Shown: positions 1 through 8,043, counted from the first letter of the stretch. The stretch is 64,000 bases of DNA from Halomonas zincidurans B6 (GCF_000731955.1 NZ_JNCK01000001.1:2852001-2916000), one strand, 5' to 3'. The notes: a model not told the origin generated them from the letters alone. Program-made: numbers and translations.

Positions 1-6
1 CTGCTC

Positions 7-1077
7 ATGAATGCCCCCCTGACCCTGACCGAAGCCCCGCGCAAGACGCGCAAAACCACCCACGCGCCGCAGCGCGCCTTGCCCACCGCCGCCGAACTGC
101 GTCGCGACATTCCCCTTGGCGGCGCGCTGGCGGCGCGGATCGATGCCCAGCGCCAGGCGATTCGCGCCGTTCTCGACGGCCGTGACGATCGCCTGCTGGT
201 GGTGGTCGGGCCCTGCTCGATCCACGACCCCCAGGCCGCGCTGGCCTACGCCGAGCATCTGGCCGAGCTCAACCGCCGGGTCGACGACCGGCTGCTGCTG
301 GTGATGCGTGTGTATGTCGAGAAACCGCGTACCACGGTGGGCTGGAAAGGGCTGGCCTACGATCCGCACCTCGACGGCAGCGACGACATGGCCAGCGGGT
401 TGGCGCTGTCGCGGCGGCTGATGCGCGACATCGCCGCGCTGGGGCTGCCGGTGGCGAGCGAACTGCTGCAGCCGTTGGCGGCCGGCTACTTCGATGACCT
501 GCTGGCCTGGGCGGCGATCGGCGCGCGCACCACCGAATCGCAGATCCACCGCGAGATGGCCAGCGGGCTCGAGGCCATTGTGGGCTTCAAGAACGCCACC
601 GACGGCGATATTGGCGTGGCGATCGACGCCATGCAGGCCGCCGCGCACGGCCACCGGCATTTCGCCATGGGCCTCGACGGCAGCCCCGAGATGCGCGAGA
701 CCGACGGCAACGCCCATACCCACCTGGTGCTGCGCGGCGGCCATGGCCGACCCAACTATGATGCCGCGAGCGTTGCTGCCAGTCGCCGGGCACTCGGCGA
801 GGCCGGCCTGCCGGCCCGGATCATGGTCGATTGCAGCCATGCCAACTCGCGCAAGGATCATCGCCGCCAGAGCGAGGTACTGCTCGACGTGCTCGACCAG
901 CGCCTGGCCGGCGACGACAGCCTGGTCGGGGTCATGCTCGAGGGCCATCTCAACGAGGGCAAGCAGCCGCTCAAGCCCGGCGCGCTGCGCTACGGGGTCT
1001 CGATCACCGATGCCTGCCTGGGCTGGGACACTACCGAGTCGCTGCTGACACGCGCAGCCGAACGGCTACGCCGCTGA
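7..1077 (+). CDS. Type I DAHP synthase (3-deoxy-7-phosphoheptulonate synthase)
   Basis: Condenses phosphoenolpyruvate with erythrose 4-phosphate, the first step of the shikimate pathway, in the cytoplasm. The 356-residue length is close to the E. coli AroF/G/H enzymes. Visible family motifs are GPCSIHD (68-74), KPRTTVGWKG (106-115), GARTTESQ (172-179) and VDCSHAN (274-280), which carry the substrate and metal ligands. The feedback isoform (Phe-, Tyr- or Trp-sensitive) cannot be read with confidence, so no symbol is given. The ATG lies six bases from the window edge, so its ribosome binding site is not visible. It converges on rpoH, with a GC hairpin between the two genes. Confidence 0.95.
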   Translation: MNAPLTLTEAPRKTRKTTHAPQRALPTAAELRRDIPLGGALAARIDAQRQAIRAVLDGRDDRLLVVVGPCSIHDPQAALAYAEHLAELNRRVDDRLLLVMRVYVEKPRTTVGWKGLAYDPHLDGSDDMASGLALSRRLMRDIAALGLPVASELLQPLAAGYFDDLLAWAAIGARTTESQIHREMASGLEAIVGFKNATDGDIGVAIDAMQAAAHGHRHFAMGLDGSPEMRETDGNAHTHLVLRGGHGRPNYDAASVAASRRALGEAGLPARIMVDCSHANSRKDHRRQSEVLLDVLDQRLAGDDSLVGVMLEGHLNEGKQPLKPGALRYGVSITDACLGWDTTESLLTRAAERLRR

Positions 1078-1097
1078 GCCGCGACGACTGGCATTCA

Positions 1098-1116
1098 CGC
1101 CCCGCCTGGCGGGGCG
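1098..1116. terminator. GC-rich hairpin between convergent genes
   Basis: Perfect 9-bp inverted repeat (CGCCCCGCC / GGCGGGGCG) with a one-base centre, so the real loop must open a few pairs. It lies 20 bases after the DAHP synthase stop and 39 bases from the rpoH stop. No T tract follows on either strand, so intrinsic termination would be weak. Confidence 0.4.
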
Positions 1117-1154
1117 CCTGCATCGTGCTGTCGTTAAGCGCGAGCGCTACCCGA

Positions 1155-2024
1155 TCAGGCCGCCAGCGATTCGCCCAGCTGCTGACGAATCTTCTTCATG
1201 GCGTTCTTCTCGAGCTGGCGGATCCGCTCGGCGGAAACCCCGTAGACGTCGGCCAGCTCGTGCAGCGTGGCCTTGCTGTCGGCCAGCCAACGGCTCTGCA
1301 GGATGTGCCGCGAGCGCTCGTCGAGGCTGCCCAGCGCCTCCTGCAGGCGACGCGTGGAGTCGGCCTCCCAGTCGCTGTCCTCGAGCTGCACGGCCGGATC
1401 GTAGCGGGCGTCGTCGAGATACTGCGCCGGCGCCTGATAGCTGCTCTGCTCGTCGTCATCGCTCGGCGAGGCGTCGAAACCGGCATCGAAGGCCGACAGC
1501 CGCCCTTCCATCTCGCGCACGACCTCGGGCTTGACGTCGAGATCCTTGGCGATGGCGTCGACTTCGTCGGTGTTCAGCCAGGCCAGGCGCTTCTTGGCGC
1601 TGCGCAGGTTGAAGAACAGCTTGCGCTGGGCCTTGGTGGTCGCCACCTTGACGATCCGCCAGTTGCGCAGCACGAACTCGTGGATCTCGGCCTTGATCCA
1701 GTGCACGGCAAACGACACCAGCCGTACGCCCTGATTGGGATCGAAACGCTTGACGGCCTTCATCAGGCCGACATTGCCTTCCTGGATCAGGTCGGCCTGG
1801 GGCAGACCGTAGCCCGAATAGCTTCTGGCGATATGCACCACGAAGCGCAGATGCGACATGACCAGACGACGCGCCGCCTCGAGATCGTTTTCATCGTGCA
1901 GGCGGAAAGCAAGCTCGCGCTCTTCGTCCACGGTCAGCACCGGGATGCCATTCACCGCCTGGATATAGCCGTTCAAGTCATGGCCGGGTGAAAGCTGGCC
2001 AATAGGCTGAAGACTGGTGCTCAT
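1155..2024 (-). CDS. rpoH: RNA polymerase heat-shock sigma factor sigma-32
   Basis: Directs RNA polymerase to heat-shock promoters. The 289-residue protein has sigma region 2 (about 50-120), the RpoH-box QRKLFFNLR at 133-141 that separates sigma-32 from other sigma factors, and a C-terminal region 4 helix-turn-helix ending in SAERIRQLEKNAMKKIRQ. An upstream in-frame ATG exists at 2048. I chose the ATG at 2024 because GGAG lies nine bases before it and the protein then starts like other RpoH proteins. It follows ftsX with a 239-bp gap that holds a sigma-E-like promoter, so it is probably transcribed both from that promoter and by read-through from ftsYEX, as in E. coli. Confidence 0.97.
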   Translation of the reverse strand: MSTSLQPIGQLSPGHDLNGYIQAVNGIPVLTVDEERELAFRLHDENDLEAARRLVMSHLRFVVHIARSYSGYGLPQADLIQEGNVGLMKAVKRFDPNQGVRLVSFAVHWIKAEIHEFVLRNWRIVKVATTKAQRKLFFNLRSAKKRLAWLNTDEVDAIAKDLDVKPEVVREMEGRLSAFDAGFDASPSDDDEQSSYQAPAQYLDDARYDPAVQLEDSDWEADSTRRLQEALGSLDERSRHILQSRWLADSKATLHELADVYGVSAERIRQLEKNAMKKIRQQLGESLAA

Positions 2025-2131
2025 GCAGGGTGTCTCCATGTTGCCCAAAAGAAATTACCCAACGCGGGGAGCAGTGGGCTCGACCCGGTAACCGTTGACA
2101 TTAAAAAAGCCTGACTTCGACGTTCTCATAC

Positions 2132-2158
2132 TAAGACCTTTAGCGTAGAAACAAGTTC
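2132..2158 (-). promoter_or_regulatory. Sigma-E-type promoter upstream of rpoH
   Basis: Reading on the minus strand, GAACTT (2158-2153), a 16-base spacer, then TCTTA (2136-2132). This fits the RpoE pattern GGAACTT-N16-TCNNA and, from memory, resembles the E. coli rpoH P3 promoter, including TTGAACTTGT at the -35 side and GGTCT at the -10 side. The start would fall about 100 bases before the rpoH ATG. No reporter or mapping data are available here. Confidence 0.6.
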
Positions 2159-2263
2159 AACGCTCGCGCAAGCGGCTCGCGGGCACATTTTACGCCCGAA
2201 CTGCTTCCCGCTTGCTGCTTCATTTCATGTTGACTTCATTTCGGGTTGATTGTTACTGCCAGC

Positions 2264-3259
2264 TTAACGCGGGCGGGTTTCGGCAAGATGCCGATGCACC
2301 GCGACCCAGCCGCCCAACCAGCCTAACAGTGTACTCGAAGCCAGCAGAATTGCCGAGCCCTGCCAGCCGAGCCCGGGCATCACGAATTGCGCGCCGTAGC
2401 TCTCGGCCAGCGTCTGCAACGGCGCGGTCAGCCAGCGCCCGCCCAGGCTCAGCAACAGCCAGGCGCTCAGCCCGCCGCCCAACCCGTACCAGGCGCCGCT
2501 GTACAGAAACGGCCGGCGCACGAAGGCGTGGGTCGCGCCGATCAGCGTCACCACCTCGATCTCGCGTCGCCGACTCTCGACGGCCAGGCGGATGGTATTG
2601 CCGACGATCAGCAAGGCGCCGAAGCCGAACAGTACCGCCAGGGCCAGGGCCAGGCGCTGGCCGAACGCCGCCAGACTGCTCAGCCGTTCCAGCCAGGCAA
2701 GGTCGACGCGCACCTCGTCGACGCCGTCGACGCTCGCCAGCTGACTGCGCAGATCGTCGACCGCCGCGGGACTGGTGTCGAGCGGCGATACCACCACGCT
2801 GGCCGGCAGCGGGTTATCGTCGAGTTCGGCCAGCGCATCGTCGAGCCCCAGCGCCTGCTGGAACTCGGCCATGCCTTCGGCGGCGGTGATCAGTCGGGCC
2901 CCGTCGACCTCGGGATGGCTGCGCAGGGTATCGGCCAGTTGCATCGCCTGGCGTTCGCCCACCGCGGGCGCCAGGTAGGCGGTCAGCGTGGCGCTCTCCT
3001 CGAGTCGCGAGCCGACGCCCTTGGCGCCGTCGAGCGCCAGCCACAGACCCGCCGGCAGCAGCAGCGCGATGCCGATGGCAAGCATCGTCATCAGGCTGGC
3101 AAGCGGCTGGCGCAGCAGCCGCCGGGCGCTGTCGGAGGCCATCTGGCGATGGTGACGCACCCAGGCACGGCGGCGACTGTCGAAGCCCGGCCGGTGGCTG
3201 CGCGCGCCGCGACGCGGTGCTGGCTGGCGGGAATCGTTGCCGCGCGAGGCGTCGCTCAT
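2264..3259 (-). CDS. ftsX: Cell division ABC-type membrane protein FtsX
   Basis: Inner-membrane partner of the ATPase FtsE. The complex acts at the divisome to activate periplasmic murein hydrolases. The 331-residue protein has a basic cytoplasmic N-terminus (1-45), a first membrane helix near 50-75, a periplasmic domain (about 80-205) and three further C-terminal helices, the usual FtsX topology. Its ATG overlaps the ftsE stop by four bases (ATGA), so the two are translationally coupled. The arginine-rich first 40 residues are longer than in some homologues. Confidence 0.95.
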   Translation of the reverse strand: MSDASRGNDSRQPAPRRGARSHRPGFDSRRRAWVRHHRQMASDSARRLLRQPLASLMTMLAIGIALLLPAGLWLALDGAKGVGSRLEESATLTAYLAPAVGERQAMQLADTLRSHPEVDGARLITAAEGMAEFQQALGLDDALAELDDNPLPASVVVSPLDTSPAAVDDLRSQLASVDGVDEVRVDLAWLERLSSLAAFGQRLALALAVLFGFGALLIVGNTIRLAVESRRREIEVVTLIGATHAFVRRPFLYSGAWYGLGGGLSAWLLLSLGGRWLTAPLQTLAESYGAQFVMPGLGWQGSAILLASSTLLGWLGGWVAVHRHLAETRPR

Positions 3260-3939
3260 GCCGCGCCTCCCTGATCGATACGCTCGTCGCTGATCAGGCG
3301 CCCTTCGTGCAGGCGCAGCACGCGATGACGCAGCCGGGCGATCAACGCCAGGTCGTGGCTGGCGACCAGCACGGTGGTGCCGATGCGGTTGAACTCCTCG
3401 AACAGCCGCATGATATCGGCGGACAACTGCGGATCGAGGTTGCCGGTGGGCTCGTCGGCAAGCAATAGCGCCGGCTTGTTGACCACCGCCCGGGCGATGC
3501 CCACGCGCTGCTGCTCACCGCTGGAAAGCTCGATGGGCAGCGCGCGCTCGCGATGCAACAGCCCCACCTTGTCGAGTGCCGCACGCACCCGCCGCGCGCC
3601 TTCGCGGGGCTCGACGCCCTGGATCTCCAGCGGCAGGGCGACGTTGGCGAAGATGTCGCGGTCGAACAGCAATTGGTGATCCTGGAAGACCACACCGATC
3701 TGGCGCCGGTAGAAGGGGATCTGGCTGTTGTGCAGCCGGTCGATATCGTGGCCGGCCACCAGCAGGCGCCCGCGCGAGGGCCGCTCGAGGCGCATGATCA
3801 GGCGCAGCAGCGAACTCTTGCCGGCGCCGGAGTGCCCGGTCAGGAACAGCATCTCGCCGCGCGCCACGCCGAAGTTGATGTCGGCGAGCGCCTCGAAACG
3901 CCCGCCGTAGCGCTTGCCGACATGCTCGAAGGCGATCAC
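3256..3939 (-). CDS. ftsE: Cell division ATP-binding protein FtsE
   Basis: ABC ATPase that drives FtsX conformational change at the division site. It has 227 residues, the typical FtsE size. Walker A is GHSGAGKS (35-42), the signature motif reads LSSGEQQRVGIA, Walker B is LLLADEPTGNLD, and a switch histidine follows in LVASHD. The gene lies three bases downstream of ftsY and overlaps ftsX, giving the conserved ftsY-ftsE-ftsX-rpoH order of gammaproteobacteria. Confidence 0.97.
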   Translation of the reverse strand: MIAFEHVGKRYGGRFEALADINFGVARGEMLFLTGHSGAGKSSLLRLIMRLERPSRGRLLVAGHDIDRLHNSQIPFYRRQIGVVFQDHQLLFDRDIFANVALPLEIQGVEPREGARRVRAALDKVGLLHRERALPIELSSGEQQRVGIARAVVNKPALLLADEPTGNLDPQLSADIMRLFEEFNRIGTTVLVASHDLALIARLRHRVLRLHEGRLISDERIDQGGAA

Positions 3940-3942
3940 CGG

Positions 3943-5274
3943 CTAACGATCCGCGGTGTCGCGGTCGAACAGCGCGCCGACGAAATCCTCGGCGGCGAAC
4001 GGCCGCAGGTCGTCAAGGCCTTCGCCGACGCCGATGAAACGGATCGGCGTGCCCTGCTGCTTGGCCAGGGCGAAGATGATCCCGCCCTTGGCGGTACCGT
4101 CGAGCTTGGTCAGGGTGATGCCGGTGACCGGAATCGCCTCGTCGAAGGTCTTGGCCTGGGACAACGCGTTCTGGCCGGTGCCGGCATCGAGCACCAGCAT
4201 CACCTCGTGGGGCGCGGTGGCGTCGAGCTTGGCCATCACCCGCTGAACCTTCTTGAGCTCTTCCATCAGGTGGCTCTTGTTGTGCAGCCGGCCGGCGGTG
4301 TCGGCGATCAGCACGTCGACGCCACGCGCCTTGGCGGCGGACAGCGCGTCGTAGATCACCGAGGCGCTGTCGGCGCCGGTATGCTGGGCGATCACCGGCA
4401 CCTTGTTGCGCTCGCCCCAGACCTTGAGCTGCTCGACCGCCGCGGCGCGGAAGGTGTCGCCGGCGGCAAGCATCACGCTGCGCCCCTGGTTCTGGAAGCG
4501 CTGGGTCAGCTTGCCGATGGTGGTGGTCTTGCCGACGCCGTTGACGCCGACCATCAGGATCACGAACGGCCCTTCGCCCTTGGCCGGCAGCTCCAGCGGG
4601 GTGGTCACCGGCGCGAGCAGGGTGATCAACTCCTCCTGCAGTGCGCTGAGCAGCGCCTCGGGATCGTTGAGTTCCTTGCGCGAGACCCGTGCCGTGAGGT
4701 TGTCGATGATCTCGGTGGTCGCCTCGATGCCCACGTCGGCCATCAGCAGTTGGGTCTCGAGATCCTCCATCAACTCGTCGTCGATCTGCTTCTTGCCGAG
4801 GAACAGATCGGCCAGGCCGTCGGTAAGGTTGGCGCGGGTCTTGCCCAGCCCGGCCTTGATGCGCGCCAGCCAGCCCCGTTTCGCGCCGCTCGGCTTGTCG
4901 CGCCCGGCGGTGGCGCTGTCGGAAGGCGGCGCCTCATCGGCGTCGGCGGAGCTCGAGGGTTCGATGGCCGGCGGCGTGCTATCCACCTCGCCGACGTCGC
5001 GCTGCGACTCGGACGCAACCGACGTCGGCACTTCCACTTGCTCGTCGAGTTCCACCTGGCGTTCGGCCGCTTCGCTGTCCGGCGCAGCTGATTCGGCCGA
5101 GGCCGCCTCCAGGGCGTCGTCCTCGGGGCGACGCGCTTCCACGGCGAGATCCTCGCGGGTCGTATCGACGGGGCTCTCGTCGGGCACGCTGTCGGATTCG
5201 CGCTCGATCTCGTCGAGTGACGGGTCGCGATCGGAGGGTTGCTCTTTCTTCTTGCGCTTGAATAAACCGAACAT
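3943..5274 (-). CDS. ftsY: Signal recognition particle receptor FtsY
   Basis: GTPase that docks SRP-ribosome complexes at the inner membrane, the partner of Ffh (also in this window). The 443-residue protein begins MFGLFKRKKK, a membrane-binding basic start, followed by an acidic Glu/Asp-rich A domain (to about 145). The NG GTPase domain then shows GVNGVGKTT, DTAGRLHNK and TKLDGTAKGG. I chose the ATG at 5274 by family N-terminus although its Shine-Dalgarno is poor. An in-frame ATG at 5313 has GGGG six to seven bases upstream and would add 13 residues. It is the first gene of ftsYEX and is divergent from rsmD. Confidence 0.95.
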   Translation of the reverse strand: MFGLFKRKKKEQPSDRDPSLDEIERESDSVPDESPVDTTREDLAVEARRPEDDALEAASAESAAPDSEAAERQVELDEQVEVPTSVASESQRDVGEVDSTPPAIEPSSSADADEAPPSDSATAGRDKPSGAKRGWLARIKAGLGKTRANLTDGLADLFLGKKQIDDELMEDLETQLLMADVGIEATTEIIDNLTARVSRKELNDPEALLSALQEELITLLAPVTTPLELPAKGEGPFVILMVGVNGVGKTTTIGKLTQRFQNQGRSVMLAAGDTFRAAAVEQLKVWGERNKVPVIAQHTGADSASVIYDALSAAKARGVDVLIADTAGRLHNKSHLMEELKKVQRVMAKLDATAPHEVMLVLDAGTGQNALSQAKTFDEAIPVTGITLTKLDGTAKGGIIFALAKQQGTPIRFIGVGEGLDDLRPFAAEDFVGALFDRDTADR

Positions 5275-5334
5275 GGGCGAGTCAGTCGATTGGCAGGTAA
5301 ACGATTGGCCCATCGTAACACCCCCCGCTACCAC

Positions 5335-5343
5335 TGTGGATAA
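5335..5343 (-). promoter_or_regulatory. Perfect DnaA box between ftsY and rsmD
   Basis: TGTGGATAA on the plus strand is the exact complement of the strong DnaA-binding 9-mer TTATCCACA. It sits in the divergent ftsY/rsmD promoter region, nine bases before a possible rsmD -10 element. It is a single box, so this is not an origin. Confidence 0.4.
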
Positions 5344-5366
5344 GCCCCGCGTACAATCCGCCACCT

Positions 5367-6011
5367 ATGAGTCGTCATCGTTCAAGACCGCCGTCGCGCC
5401 GCGGGCGGGCCCCCCAGTCGTCGGGCAAGCTGCGCATCATCGGCGGGCAGTTTCGTCGCCGGCTACTGAGCGTCGCCGACAGCCCGGGACTGCGTCCGAC
5501 ACCGGATCGAGTGCGCGAGACGCTGTTCAGCTGGCTGGCGTTCGAGCTCGCCGGGGCCCGCGTGCTCGATCTTTACGCCGGCACCGGCGCACTGGGCCTG
5601 GAGGCGCTGTCGCGCGGGGCCGGCATGGCCACCTTCGTCGAATCCGCCACCCCGGTCGCCCGGGCCATCGAGGGCAACCTCGCCACGCTGGGCGTGAGCG
5701 GCGAGGTGATCGAGAAGGACGTCATGGCGTTCCTGGCCGGCCCGGCAACGCCTTTCGGGGTAGTCTTCCTCGACCCGCCCTTTCGTCAGCAGCGCGTCGC
5801 GCCAACCTGCCGAGCGCTGGAGGATGCCGACTGGCTGAGCGACCCGGCGTGGGTCTATGTCGAACAGGAGGCCGAGGCCCCGGTCGAGGTCCCGGACAAT
5901 TGGGCGCTGCACCGCGAAGTCGCTGCCGGAGACACCCACGGGCGGCTGTACCGGCGCCAGGCGTCTCCGCCCGGAGACGCTTGCCGAGCCCCGGACCACG
6001 GCGTACGCTGA
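5367..6011 (+). CDS. rsmD: 16S rRNA (guanine966-N2)-methyltransferase RsmD
   Basis: Methylates G966 of 16S rRNA in the assembling 30S subunit, using S-adenosylmethionine. The 214-residue protein has the family start SGKLRIIGGQFRRR (19-32), the SAM-binding loop DLYAGTGALGLEAL (from about residue 68) and the catalytic DPPF near 136. The gene is divergent from ftsY, a very common arrangement. The ATG has no clear Shine-Dalgarno, and a possible -10 hexamer TACAAT (5352-5357) lies only ten bases upstream, so a near-leaderless transcript is possible. The arginine-rich first 17 residues are not conserved in the family. Confidence 0.93.
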   Translation: MSRHRSRPPSRRGRAPQSSGKLRIIGGQFRRRLLSVADSPGLRPTPDRVRETLFSWLAFELAGARVLDLYAGTGALGLEALSRGAGMATFVESATPVARAIEGNLATLGVSGEVIEKDVMAFLAGPATPFGVVFLDPPFRQQRVAPTCRALEDADWLSDPAWVYVEQEAEAPVEVPDNWALHREVAAGDTHGRLYRRQASPPGDACRAPDHGVR

Positions 6012-6081
6012 CGGCCAGCACGCCGCGCCGCATACAGTGATTCAGGCAAGCAATTCAGGCCAATAATTCAGGAGAAAACGG

Positions 6082-6291
6082 ATGAGCAGCGAACTTTTCA
6101 ATCAGCTCGAACAGAAAGTCGGCAACGCGATCGAGTCGCTCGAGATGCTGAAGATGGAAGCCGAGGAGTTGCGCGAGGAGAATGCCCGCCTCAAGCAGGA
6201 ACACGAGGAGTGGGAACGCCGCCTGAACGGCCTGCTGGCCCAATTCCGTGAATTGGAAGGCAGCGAGAGCGCACAGAATTCGATTTCCTGA
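6082..6291 (+). CDS. ZapB-like coiled-coil protein
   Basis: Small 69-residue protein that is almost entirely coiled coil, with heptads of Leu/Met in LEQKVGNAIESLEMLKMEA and LREENARLKQEHEEWERRL. The start resembles E. coli ZapB (MS-ELFE-LE-KV--AI), a FtsZ-ring-associated factor that stabilises the cytokinetic ring. An AGGAG ribosome site lies nine bases upstream. It stands alone behind rsmD and ends at a strong hairpin. Assignment to the ZapB family is by sequence pattern and size; ZapB activity itself is inferred. Confidence 0.75.
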   Translation: MSSELFNQLEQKVGNAIESLEMLKMEAEELREENARLKQEHEEWERRLNGLLAQFRELEGSESAQNSIS

Positions 6292-6312
6292 GCCGGCACG
6301 GCCTTCCATCGA

Positions 6313-6343
6313 CGCCGGCAGCCATCATTCGCTGCCGGCGTTT
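6313..6343. terminator. Bidirectional hairpin terminator
   Basis: CGCCGGCAGC (6313-6322) pairs with GCTGCCGGCG (6331-6340) around an eight-base loop, and TTT follows on the plus strand. It serves the zapB-like gene. It also contains the stop codon and last codons of rimI from the other strand, so the rimI 3' end is part of the structure. Confidence 0.65.
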
Positions 6344-6804
6344 CCCACCATGAGATCCCGCGACATCAGCAGCGCATCCTCGCGCCGCCCGGCATGCGCC
6401 GGGTAATAGTTCGCGCGCCGTCCGTCGACGACGAAGCCCATGGCGCGATACAGCGCCTGGGCGCCGTGATTGGTACCGCGCACTTCGAGCAGCATGCGCT
6501 CGCTGCCCCATGTCTCGGCCCGGGCGATCAAGCGTTCGAGCAAGCGTCGGGCCACACCACGCCGGCGCATCCCCGGATCGACGGTGATCGCCTGGAGTTC
6601 GGCCTCGAACGGCAGCCGATAGAGTATCGCATGCCCCACCAGCGCACCGCGCCCGTCATGCGCCCCCCAGCATTCGGCATGACCGTCGTCGAGCGCCTCG
6701 CTGAGCCACGCCTCGCGCCAGGGGTGCGCCTGCCCCAGGCGTTCGAGCGCGGTCAGTTCGTCGATGTCCCCCGGGGTCAATCTGCTCAGCCGTAGCTCAG
6801 TCAT
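6325..6804 (-). CDS. rimI: Ribosomal protein S18 alanine N-acetyltransferase RimI
   Basis: GNAT-fold enzyme that acetylates the N-terminal alanine of ribosomal protein S18 with acetyl-CoA. It has 159 residues. The acetyl-CoA-binding motif is VDPGMRRRGVARRLLE, followed by MLLEVRGTNHGAQALYRAMGF and the family tyrosines in ANYYP. It overlaps the upstream holD-like gene by eight bases, so the two are translationally coupled, matching the holD-rimI operon of E. coli. Confidence 0.9.
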   Translation of the reverse strand: MTELRLSRLTPGDIDELTALERLGQAHPWREAWLSEALDDGHAECWGAHDGRGALVGHAILYRLPFEAELQAITVDPGMRRRGVARRLLERLIARAETWGSERMLLEVRGTNHGAQALYRAMGFVVDGRRANYYPAHAGRREDALLMSRDLMVGNAGSE

Positions 6805-7696
6805 CGTTCACCCTGCCGCTTTCATCGACGTGGCTCGCGCCGCGATGCCAGGCCTTGCGCCAGTCCACCAACAGCGGCAGCAGGTCCCGCTTGGCGTCGG
6901 CCGATGCCATCAGTTCGTCCAGCGCGGGACCGCACCAGGCGGGAAGCTCGAGCAGCCGACTGCGACTTTCGGCAATCTCCAGCACCCGCTCGAGATCGTG
7001 GTGAGCGCCGAACAACAGCAGCCGCTCGAGCTGCCAGCCGCGCCGGCGCCGACCCTCGATGAATGCTCGCAGGCCCTCGCGGGCCTCCTCCAGCGGCGTC
7101 TGCGCCGGGATGTCGTCCATCAATGGCCAACGGAAGGCTTCGAAGGCCGGTGGCTGCGCGGTCTCGATGGCGGCAGCCTTGAACAGGTTGGCCAGCAGCC
7201 GCCGGGCGGCGGACGACGGCGCGCCGTCGGCGACCTGCAGAATCAGCCAACGGCCTTCCAGCGCGGCGACCTGCAGCGTGAAGCGCAGCGCCTCGCCGGG
7301 CACTTCCTCGACGCTCATGCCCGCTGAGCCTGCCGATGAGTCGGCGGGAACCGGCGCTTCGGGCTCACTGGCCTGCGGCTTGCCGAGCAGCGCCCGGGCC
7401 CGCTTGGTCGGCGAGCCGGCGGCCCGCGGCGTCGGGGTGGCGGCCGGCGGCGTCGCCTGTGCGGTCGCTTCGCGGGCGTCGTCGAGCAGCGCATGCAGGC
7501 GCCTTGCCGGCGGCTGACGGGGTTCGACGGGCGCCTCCGGCCATTCGCAACGCGGCGTTTCCAGGGCGTTGGGCAGCCGATAGCGGCTGACCCAGACGGT
7601 CAGCCCCATCGCTTCAAGATATTGCGAGCGCTGCGGTTCGCCCGCCGTATCAACCACCACTGCCGCCCCGGCAATTGGGCGAATCGGGGCGCGCAT
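6797..7696 (-). CDS. HolD-like protein (possible DNA polymerase III psi subunit)
   Basis: Up to 299 residues. The N-terminal part RSQYLEAMGLTVWVSR (23-38) resembles the start of E. coli HolD (RRDW-LQQLGITQWSLR), and the gene sits directly before rimI as holD does in E. coli. The middle (about 65-130) is an Ala/Pro/Arg-rich low-complexity linker, and the C-terminal 170 residues are a conserved-looking globular domain absent from E. coli HolD, which is only 137 residues. The ATG at 7696 overlaps bolA by 47 bases. GTG codons at 7660 or 7657 are plausible coupled starts. The psi assignment is inference from position plus a short N-terminal match. Confidence 0.5.
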   Translation of the reverse strand: MRAPIRPIAGAAVVVDTAGEPQRSQYLEAMGLTVWVSRYRLPNALETPRCEWPEAPVEPRQPPARRLHALLDDAREATAQATPPAATPTPRAAGSPTKRARALLGKPQASEPEAPVPADSSAGSAGMSVEEVPGEALRFTLQVAALEGRWLILQVADGAPSSAARRLLANLFKAAAIETAQPPAFEAFRWPLMDDIPAQTPLEEAREGLRAFIEGRRRRGWQLERLLLFGAHHDLERVLEIAESRSRLLELPAWCGPALDELMASADAKRDLLPLLVDWRKAWHRGASHVDESGRVNDD

Positions 7697-7961
7697 TGCC
7701 GCGCGCCTGCCATTCGGCCGGGGTGTACAGGTGCAGGGCCAGGGCGTGCACCGGGCCGGACAGCTCGTCGGCCAGCGTCGCGTAGATCTGCTGATGGCGC
7801 TTGACCGGCATCAGCCCGGCGAAACGTTCAGATACCAGCGTGACCTTGAAGTGGGTCTCCGAGTTGGCCGGCACACTATGCATGTGGCTCTCGTTCTCGA
7901 CGGTCAGATGGACCGGCTCGAGCGAGCGCAGCTTGTCTTCGATTCGTGCCTGAACATTCAT
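7650..7961 (-). CDS. bolA: BolA family protein
   Basis: Small 103-residue BolA/YrbA-fold protein. Family members bind monothiol glutaredoxins through Fe-S clusters and affect morphology and iron regulation. The typical BolA pattern is visible: IEDKLRSLEPVHLTVENES, then HFKVTLVSERFAGLMPVKRHQQIYATLADEL, and the C-terminal YTPAEW and PDSPNCRGG. A GGAGGAG ribosome site precedes the ATG. The gene heads a small minus-strand group with the holD-like gene and rimI. BolA in the strict sense versus the paralogue IbaG cannot be separated fully, but the length and C-terminal tail favour BolA. Confidence 0.88.
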   Translation of the reverse strand: MNVQARIEDKLRSLEPVHLTVENESHMHSVPANSETHFKVTLVSERFAGLMPVKRHQQIYATLADELSGPVHALALHLYTPAEWQARGNARPDSPNCRGGSGG

Positions 7962-8002
7962 GGCGTCTCCTCCCGGGTCGCAAGCGTTTCATTGTAACGT
8001 CT

Positions 8003-8034
8003 AAGCCACGCGCTGGATAAGCCACGCGCTGGAT
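8003..8034. repeat. 16-bp tandem duplication
   Basis: AAGCCACGCGCTGGAT occurs twice in a row, followed by AAGGCTCG, in the 82-bp gap between the DHA2 transporter stop and bolA. It looks like a recent slippage duplication. No function is evident. Confidence 0.8.
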
Positions 8035-8043
8035 AAGGCTCGC

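Noticed and set aside
831..1991. 386-residue plus-strand frame across the DAHP synthase end and rpoH
   Set aside because: It is a shadow of rpoH and the convergent gap; no family motif and atypical composition.
3553..5091. 512-residue plus-strand frame opposite ftsE and ftsY
   Set aside because: GC-rich antisense frame; ftsY motifs on the minus strand are unambiguous.
5335..5343. Origin of replication at the DnaA box
   Set aside because: A single box, no AT-rich unwinding element and no dnaA/dnaN nearby.
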